Assembly: GCA_002321895.1 (NCBI GenBank)
Contig: DCMZ01000003.1
Span: forward strand, 647,070-711,069
Length of the DNA: 64,000 nucleotides
Direction of reading: 5' to 3'
Source: Bdellovibrionaceae bacterium UBA1609
GTDB taxonomy: Bacteria; Bdellovibrionota; Bdellovibrionia; Bdellovibrionales; UBA1609
Shown piece by piece: positions 58,502-64,000 of the stretch (position 1 is its first letter; each line of letters starts with the position of its first letter). Below the pieces are notes generated by a model. The model saw only the letters and a program-made list of their open reading frames with translations, ran no database searches and was not told where the DNA came from. Position numbers and translations under genes: made by a program.

Positions 58502-59662
58502 TTATTTAGAGAGCTTAAGGGCATAAAACTTAAGGTATCGTAGCTGAGGGCAGGCTTGAGGAAAGGGGTGGTCAGGACCCTGACCTGAGACTCTGAGGGA
58601 CTGGGCTCTACGCTTGGATTGGGTGAGCGCTTGATCAACGATGTCAGAAAAGTCTTGAAATGAGATTTGGCTCGAGCAGCTACTTAGCGCGGCGTATCCA
58701 TTGGGTTTCACTGACCGCAAGGCGGCACTGAAGCTTTCCACATACTTCTTAATAGCGGCGGGCTTCGCCTTTTCAGATTTGGCCATAGATGGGGGGTCGC
58801 AAATGACTAGGTCATATTTTTGATTCTCTTGATTGAGATACTGAAACACATCTTTCGCGTGGCCTTTATGAGCATCGGGGAGTAGGTCATTCTGTTCCCA
58901 GGATTGTTGGCACAAATCTATGGCATCTGAAGAAAGGTCCACGCTCGTAACAGAAGGAGCGCCGCCTTGGCCTGCGGCCACGGAAAAACCACCCGTATAG
59001 CTGAAAAGATTTAAGGTGTGCGCTCCTCCAGCAATGGATTGAATGAAATCTCGATTTTCTCTTTGGTCATAAAAGAAACCCGTTTTCTGACCATCTAAAA
59101 TATTCACCAAATATCTTCGGCCAGATTCTTGAATAGAAACGCACTTGAGGTCGATATTCTTTCCCCAGGTCTGAGGATCTAATGGGCTATTGGATCGAGG
59201 TTTAAAATAGACGGTAGTTACAGACTCTTTTTTTAAAAACCAATGAGCAATATGATCTAAGTTCCAAAACTCATAGGGTCCGAGTCCATCGGTTTGCAAA
59301 ACAATAACTTCACCATAGCGATCAGCCACCAGTCCGGGAAGCCAATCCCCTTCACCGTTAATGCATCGAAACCCATTGGTGTCACTATTGAACAAAGACT
59401 CTCGGAGCAAAAAAGCATTTTGAAGTTTTTCATCCAGGTGAGCCGCTTTAGGTTTTGTGTCCTGTAAGGAGACCACTCGAAATGCGATATGCCCATGAGG
59501 ATCGTACATGCCCCAAGCTAGAAACTCACCCTTGTGGTCACTTAATCGCGCCCATTGAGCCGTTTTGGCATTGCGGTCAATGCCAGCTAAGGTATCACGG
59601 TAGATCCATGGCTGACCTCTAAGTAGTGGTTTTCTAATATTTTTGCGCGTCGATAACTGCAC
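58502..59662 (-). CDS. rlmI: 23S rRNA cytosine methyltransferase, RlmI family
   Basis: The 386-residue protein has an N-terminal PUA domain (NIRKPLLRGQPWIYRDTLAGI) and the RlmI methyltransferase region: DGQKTGFFYDQRENRDF, LNLFSYTGGFSVAAGQGGAPSVTSVDLSSDAIDLCQQ (SAM site), and LVICDPPSMAKSEKAK (DPPS). RlmI methylates C1962 of 23S rRNA in E. coli. A PUA-less relative is encoded at 49736. Confidence 0.9.
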   Translation of the reverse strand: MQLSTRKNIRKPLLRGQPWIYRDTLAGIDRNAKTAQWARLSDHKGEFLAWGMYDPHGHIAFRVVSLQDTKPKAAHLDEKLQNAFLLRESLFNSDTNGFRCINGEGDWLPGLVADRYGEVIVLQTDGLGPYEFWNLDHIAHWFLKKESVTTVYFKPRSNSPLDPQTWGKNIDLKCVSIQESGRRYLVNILDGQKTGFFYDQRENRDFIQSIAGGAHTLNLFSYTGGFSVAAGQGGAPSVTSVDLSSDAIDLCQQSWEQNDLLPDAHKGHAKDVFQYLNQENQKYDLVICDPPSMAKSEKAKPAAIKKYVESFSAALRSVKPNGYAALSSCSSQISFQDFSDIVDQALTQSKRRAQSLRVSGQGPDHPFPQACPQLRYLKFYALKLSK

Positions 59663-59758
59663 CTGATAATCCTCTTGCTAGTAAGAGGAAACCATACCTA
59701 AAATGTAAGTAATGTTGGAGTGTTTTTATTTTGTAATTTGTTTTCTCCGAGGTGATTA

Positions 59759-60232
59759 ATGCGAACAACATTATTTATAAGTTCATTACTTTCTCTTTTC
59801 TTTGGAATGTTCGCTTTTGCGGGGCCGCATGGTGGTGGTCTACTCATAGGAGATATTAGTGGTATCACCTATAAATATAAAAATAATGCGCGGATAGAAT
59901 GGGATGGCCACTTAGGGCTTATCGGCGATGATTTGGACGGAAGGGTGAGACGTTTACATGCCAGTAAAAAACTTCCATTTATCAAGAAGCCCATCAAAAA
60001 TGTTCATTGGTATTGGGGTTATGGGTTGGCCTATAAAAGGCGTGATAAAATCAAAGACGGCAACGAAGTGACTCAAAACCTCCTTGGACCAACGGCTCCT
60101 ATAGGGGCACGGGTTCTCTTTCAAGACCCATTAACTGAAATTTTTGTTGAGCTATCTCTTTCTACTTATCTAGCACCCGAGTTTGAGGCCGAACTAGGTG
60201 GGGGTCTAGGCATCCGCTTTTTCTTCGATTAG
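59759..60232 (+). CDS. secreted hypothetical protein, outer-membrane-like
   Basis: No family recognised. The 157-residue product has a signal peptide (MRTTLFISSLLSLFFGMFAFA) and beta-rich mature sequence with glycine and aromatic residues (GLLIGDISGITYKYKNNARIEWDGHLGLIGDDLDG; ELGGGLGIRFFFD) and a terminal Phe-Phe-Phe-Asp. It resembles a small outer-membrane barrel. The short preceding gap has CTCCGAGGTGATT before the start. Confidence 0.65.
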   Translation: MRTTLFISSLLSLFFGMFAFAGPHGGGLLIGDISGITYKYKNNARIEWDGHLGLIGDDLDGRVRRLHASKKLPFIKKPIKNVHWYWGYGLAYKRRDKIKDGNEVTQNLLGPTAPIGARVLFQDPLTEIFVELSLSTYLAPEFEAELGGGLGIRFFFD

Positions 60233-60309
60233 TCATAAGTGTGTCCGTACCTTTTTGAGATGTAACCTAGAATGCATTCATTCGTATTCCCTTAAAACGG
60301 GGAGAATGC

Positions 60310-61062
60310 ATGTTTCTACGTATTTTAATTTTAAGTCTAGTTTATAGTATCAATAGCTATGCAGAGTCCTCTCCAAAGGAGCGAGAGCTTTTTACAAGTT
60401 CCTTGGAGCAAACTCATCTAATAGAGCTATTTAGCACTCAAAGTTGCAGCAGCTGTCCTCCCGCTCAAAGGCAAGTGTCGAACCTAAAGGGTCGTAAAGG
60501 ACTTTGGGAAAAGTTCATCCCTGTGGTTTATCATGTGGATTATTGGGACTACTTGGGTTGGAAAGATCCGTATTCGGATGCAAAGTATTCCAATAGGCAG
60601 CGGAGGTATGTGAAAGAGTGGGATAAAACAACAGCATATACGCCCATGTTTGTCATTGATGGATATGAGCGCAGAAGCAGAAGTTTTAAAGGAATCTTAT
60701 CTCAAGGCAGAGCTGTAGGGGTGTTGAAGGCCTACAATCAAGGAGAGAACTACAGAGTGTCTTTTGATCCATTAACTAAAATTAAAAAAACCTACTATTT
60801 AAATTATGCAGTGCTGGGCGATGGCATTGCTACAAATATCACTGCGGGTGAAAATTCTGGAGAGGTGCTTAAGCACGATTTTCTGGTACTTAAGTTTGGA
60901 GTGGCTCCCATGAAAGTGGAGTCCGGTGTATTTCAGGCGACAGTAAATATATCTAAACTGGATCTGCTGAAAGCTCCTATGAAAAACCTAGTATTTTGGA
61001 TTACAGAAGGCGCGAGCCTAAAGCCCGTGCAGGCTGTTGGTGGTCGATTGGCAGCTCGTTAA
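60310..61062 (+). CDS. DUF1223 secreted protein
   Basis: The 250-residue product has a signal peptide (MFLRILILSLVYSINSYA) and the DUF1223 start HLIELFSTQSCSSCPPAQRQVSNL, a thioredoxin-like fold with CSSC in the active-site position, followed by PVVYHVDYWDYLGWKDPYSDAKYSNRQRRY and TPMFVIDGYE. The family is found widely in proteobacteria, function unknown. CGGGGAGAATGC precedes the ATG. Confidence 0.88.
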   Translation: MFLRILILSLVYSINSYAESSPKERELFTSSLEQTHLIELFSTQSCSSCPPAQRQVSNLKGRKGLWEKFIPVVYHVDYWDYLGWKDPYSDAKYSNRQRRYVKEWDKTTAYTPMFVIDGYERRSRSFKGILSQGRAVGVLKAYNQGENYRVSFDPLTKIKKTYYLNYAVLGDGIATNITAGENSGEVLKHDFLVLKFGVAPMKVESGVFQATVNISKLDLLKAPMKNLVFWITEGASLKPVQAVGGRLAAR

Positions 61063-61083
61063 AAGGTATGGTAATCTCTAGCA

Positions 61084-62085
61084 ATGATATTATCTAAATA
61101 CCCTCTTGGATTCCAATGGCCTGTTTCTGATCCTTTTTTATTTTTTGCCTATCACAAGGATGATTTCCCCAAGGGGAATACTCAGCTGGGACCAGCGAGC
61201 TCTTTGGAAGGTAGAAATATAGGAATGGATTTCGAGCTAAAAGATGGGTTTAGGATGTACCATGGTGATGTGGTTCCAGGATTTCCCGTCCATCCTCATC
61301 GCGGGTTCGAAACCATAACCATTGTCACTGAGGGGTATGCGGATCATGCCGACAGCCTTGGTGCTGCTGGTAGATACGGAAATGGGGATGTTCAATGGAT
61401 GACGGCTGGCGCGGGTGTTCAACATTCGGAAATGTTTCCATTGTTAGATGATTCGAGTCCTAACCCATTGGAGTTGTTTCAGATTTGGTTAAATCTTCCT
61501 AAGAAAGATAAGTTTGTACCACCCGAGTATAAAATGTTCTGGGCGGAAAAAATCCCAGAGGTGTCTTTGGATAATGTGACTGTAAGAGTGATCGCAGGAG
61601 ATTGGGATAATGTGAATGCATTGAGCCCACCAGAGAATAGTTGGGCCAGTGATCCTAACAATGAAGTGCAAATCTATCTCATTAAAATGGAAAAAGGTTC
61701 TGAGTTAACGCTACCGGCCTCCAGCGCGGATCTTATGCGAACGGTTTATTTTTATAAAGGTGATCAAGTCAATATTTGTGGCGAGGATATAGCAGCAAAG
61801 CATGCTGTAGCTTTGCAATCAGATTCTGCTACGGTCATTAAAAATGAAGGTGCAACTTGTGAAATTCTATTTTTACAGGGACGGCCAATTTCTGAACCGG
61901 TGGTCCAGCAGGGCCCCTTTGTGATGAACTCCCGATTGGAGATCATGCAAGCCATCCAAGATTATCAGAAAACTCATTTTGGTGGTTGGCCTTGGGACAG
62001 AAACGATATGGTTCATGGAAACGAGAAGCGTAGGTTTGCCCAGTATGCTGATGGAAGTAAGGAAGATCCTGAAGATCTTCCTTAA
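61084..62085 (+). CDS. pirin family protein
   Basis: The 333-residue bicupin has the metal-site pattern FPVHPHRGFETITIVTEGYADHADSLG and WMTAGAGVQHSEMFP, with ELFQIWLNLPKKDK following, typical of pirins (YhhW/YhaK-type quercetinases or regulators). The C-terminal cupin and an extension with HFGGWPWDRNDM are also present. No partner can be named. It converges with the DUF4097 gene 8 bases away. Confidence 0.93.
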   Translation: MILSKYPLGFQWPVSDPFLFFAYHKDDFPKGNTQLGPASSLEGRNIGMDFELKDGFRMYHGDVVPGFPVHPHRGFETITIVTEGYADHADSLGAAGRYGNGDVQWMTAGAGVQHSEMFPLLDDSSPNPLELFQIWLNLPKKDKFVPPEYKMFWAEKIPEVSLDNVTVRVIAGDWDNVNALSPPENSWASDPNNEVQIYLIKMEKGSELTLPASSADLMRTVYFYKGDQVNICGEDIAAKHAVALQSDSATVIKNEGATCEILFLQGRPISEPVVQQGPFVMNSRLEIMQAIQDYQKTHFGGWPWDRNDMVHGNEKRRFAQYADGSKEDPEDLP

Positions 62086-62092
62086 GAGTTAA

Positions 62093-62821
62093 TTATTTTT
62101 TTGCCTTAAGTATTTTTAAATCACCACTTCCAGCCTGCATTGAAACCTCAAGTCGAGCATTTTCAGTGTCACCCAGCTCATTGTAAACTTGGCCACTTCC
62201 AGATTTAAAGTGGGTTAAAATTTTTGCGGTAGATGGCATTGAAAGTGTGGTGTCCCCTGACCCTGTTTTTATACTAACTTTTCCAGCTTGAGGAGCGGAA
62301 GCAAAGTCTAAATTGATATCTCCGCTACCGGTTTTTACCTTCACATCACCTCTAAGACCACGAGCGCTAAGGTCTCCGCTACCTAAGTTGGCATCAAGCT
62401 CATCTACTTCGGCATTTACACTGGCATTACCACTTCCGGTTTCAAACTCAACTTCACCTTCAGTACCTTCCACTTCAATGTCACCACTTCCCGTTTTTAG
62501 GTTTAAAGAGATTTTCTTAGGTACTTTTATATCAAGATGCACCTCGCAGACGTCGCTGCCAAAAAGGTCTTGTCGTTTGACTTCGACTTCCAGTTCGTCA
62601 CCTTCTCGTTCGATCTCTAAAACGCAGTTTTCTTCGAAGGTCATTTTATTTGATGTGACAGAAGCTTTATCGTTACTTGATGGAGTGATTCGAATATCGC
62701 CCGAAAGGTTTTTAACATCTAGATCTTTAAGTCCTTGAGCAGAAAACTCTTTGGTCTCAACTTTTGCAAAAGAAATCACTGGCAATAGAGTGAATAGAAT
62801 TAAAGGTATTATTTGCGACAT
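62093..62821 (-). CDS. secreted DUF4097-like beta-repeat protein
   Basis: The 242-residue protein has a signal peptide (MSQIIPLILFTLLPVISFA) and seven copies of a GSG turn at about residues 111, 129, 147, 165, 187, 207 and 231, the first four exactly 18 residues apart (KTGSGDIEVEG, ETGSGNASVNA, LGSGDLSARG, KTGSGDINLDF). This is typical of DUF4097/DUF2807 putative beta-helix proteins in envelopes. No membrane anchor is seen. Role unknown. Confidence 0.85.
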   Translation of the reverse strand: MSQIIPLILFTLLPVISFAKVETKEFSAQGLKDLDVKNLSGDIRITPSSNDKASVTSNKMTFEENCVLEIEREGDELEVEVKRQDLFGSDVCEVHLDIKVPKKISLNLKTGSGDIEVEGTEGEVEFETGSGNASVNAEVDELDANLGSGDLSARGLRGDVKVKTGSGDINLDFASAPQAGKVSIKTGSGDTTLSMPSTAKILTHFKSGSGQVYNELGDTENARLEVSMQAGSGDLKILKAKK

Positions 62822-63059
62822 ATTTTCTCCCTTAAAATTTTATGCAACCTAGCCAAGTTAGGTATTTAAGGCAATAAATCCTCGGGCGTAATACCTGGCA
62901 ACGCAGGCTTAACGCGCTGTTCTTAGGCATTCGAGGGTATATCCTTTTTTCAAAGATCGCCTTAGAGGAGACTATTCGTTACATCTAGATTTACTGTTAT
63001 TCGTTTGCCACCCAGCCAGCAACCGGCAATAGTGAATTCAAGCGAATAGGAGTGGAGAG

Positions 63060-64000
63060 TTGAATTCATTTGTAAATACCTATGCCAACCTACCAAAAGA
63101 ATTCTATTTTCCTTTTCAGCCAGATAAAGTTCCAGCTCCTAAGTTAATTGGTTTCAATCATGCGCTTTCAGAAGAGTTAGGTCTAGGCCTTGAGAATACA
63201 GGGGATAACGAGTTAGCCCAGATATTTTCCGGTAATAAATTAATGAATGGCACCGAGCCTATAGCGCTTGCCTACGCGGGACACCAGTTTGGGCAATTTG
63301 TTCCTCAACTTGGGGACGGACGAGCGGTTCTACTGGGTGAGGTAGATACAGCTAAAGGCCGATTTGATATTCAATTAAAAGGTTCAGGAGCCACCCCGTT
63401 TTCGCGCAGAGGAGATGGAAAGTCTCCACTGGGTCCTGTAGTGAGAGAGTTTTTGGTCAGTGAGTTTATGCATCGAATGGACGTTCCAACCACTCGAGCA
63501 TTGGCAGCAGTGGCTACGGGTGAAACGGTACATCGAGAGAGATCGGAGCCAGGAGGTGTATTCACGCGGGTCGCCAGTAGTCATATCCGAGTGGGAACAT
63601 TTCAATATTTCTTTGCTCGCCAAGAAGTGAACCATTTAAAGACCTTAATGGACTATGCCATTGCCAGGCACTACTCGGATATAGATCTCAAAGATCCGGA
63701 AAGGCCACTTTTACTTTTAAAATCAGTTTTAAAAAGGCAGGCAGATCTCATAGCAAGATGGATGTCTGTGGGATTTATCCATGGTGTAATGAATACGGAC
63801 AATACCTCTGTGGCAGGAATTACATTGGACTATGGACCTTGTGCTTTTATGGACGATTTTGATTTTCAAAAGGTTTTTAGTTTTATCGATCGCAATGGCC
63901 GCTATGCCTATAATCGTCAGCCACACATCATGTTGTGGAATTTAGCTCGGTTGGCAGACACGCTATTACCTTTGATGGAGGGTGATGATACCCGAAATAT
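63060..64000 (+). CDS. selO: SelO/YdiU protein adenylyltransferase, 3' end cut
   Basis: The frame runs off the right edge with no stop; about 313 of roughly 480 residues are visible. It starts at TTG 63060 with AGGAG seven bases upstream. Sequence blocks are YAGHQFGQFVPQLGDGRAVLLGEV, DIQLKGSGATPFSRRGDGKSPLGPVVREFLVSEFMH, RVASSHIRVGTFQYF, and the kinase-like catalytic block GFIHGVMNTDNTSVAGITLDYGPCAFMD. SelO pseudokinases transfer AMP to proteins in redox stress. The 238 bases before it hold no gene. Confidence 0.94.
   Translation, partial: MNSFVNTYANLPKEFYFPFQPDKVPAPKLIGFNHALSEELGLGLENTGDNELAQIFSGNKLMNGTEPIALAYAGHQFGQFVPQLGDGRAVLLGEVDTAKGRFDIQLKGSGATPFSRRGDGKSPLGPVVREFLVSEFMHRMDVPTTRALAAVATGETVHRERSEPGGVFTRVASSHIRVGTFQYFFARQEVNHLKTLMDYAIARHYSDIDLKDPERPLLLLKSVLKRQADLIARWMSVGFIHGVMNTDNTSVAGITLDYGPCAFMDDFDFQKVFSFIDRNGRYAYNRQPHIMLWNLARLADTLLPLMEGDDTRN

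Noticed and set aside
1..64000. CRISPR arrays, tRNA genes, prophage or insertion sequences
   Set aside because: No regularly spaced direct repeats, no tRNA-like cloverleaf with a T-loop signature outside genes, and no transposase, integrase or phage gene was seen.

Overview
The window reads as a chromosomal segment of a Bdellovibrio-like predatory bacterium (phylum Bdellovibrionota). This placement is inferred from gene content: an MglA GTPase coupled to dnaX-ybaB-recR, a TIGR02147-family protein, many lipoproteins (one with a GFQNC lipobox), prepilin-like proteins, a caa3-type oxidase operon, and many non-ATG starts behind good Shine-Dalgarno sites. I saw no prophage, insertion sequence, CRISPR array, tRNA or 16S/23S rRNA gene. 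Coding density is high, and both window edges cut genes (SpoVR at the left, SelO at the right).

Layout: 1-5200 holds a SpoVR C-terminus, a chemoreceptor, a BBP2-like porin and an M23 lipoprotein. 5200-8250 (minus) holds a GcvH-like protein lacking the lipoyl lysine, an outer-membrane protein and glnB-glnA. 8490-13700 holds trmL, secA, two uncharacterised genes and a BamE-like lipoprotein. 13990-20210 is a complete caa3 oxidase operon (cytochrome c, SCO, CoxB-A-C-D) followed by ctaB and a large inverted-repeat element. 20200-30600 mixes tyrosine-degradation genes (maiA/FAH), mltA, a lipase, GNAT/deacetylase, purN, an HNH protein with a broken start, a class II amidotransferase and a cyclophilin. 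30750-32330 is pckA with a palindrome inside its promoter. 32370-34600 holds a lipoprotein and two divergent prepilin-like paralogues. 34700-38140 is a tight minus-strand unit ffs(SRP RNA)-dnaX-ybaB-recR-mglA. 38200-43350 holds srkA, a YgjP-like metalloprotease, an alanine/sodium symporter and a TIGR02147 protein. 43350-43945 is a gene-free, hairpin-rich stretch, a candidate non-coding RNA. 43945-49700 holds two unusual lipoproteins, VanX-like dipeptidase and an outer-membrane lipoprotein. 49700-54450 holds a methyltransferase, an ECF sigma/anti-sigma-VWA pair, a DUF1643 protein and an RRM protein. 54600-64000 holds redox genes (DsbD-like, redoxin, Trx-AhpC operon), RlmI, DUF1223, pirin, DUF4097 and SelO.

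Themes: envelope and periplasm enzymes suited to handling prey or self cell wall (M23, MltA, deacetylase, VanX); thiol/peroxide defence with an OxyR-like operator; aerobic respiration; nitrogen control (GlnB-GlnA).

The most notable signals outside routine annotation are: (i) an A9 slippery run inside an inverted repeat in dnaX, where either frame change ends translation early, as expected for a gamma/tau switch; (ii) the hairpin-rich intergenic element ending in a T8 tract near 43.4-43.7 kb; (iii) a dispersed GGTGCCAGGCACC palindrome family; (iv) a ~136-bp element with 27-bp inverted ends at 20.1 kb; (v) several promoter-overlapping palindromes. All positions and motifs were read by eye; no database search was run.
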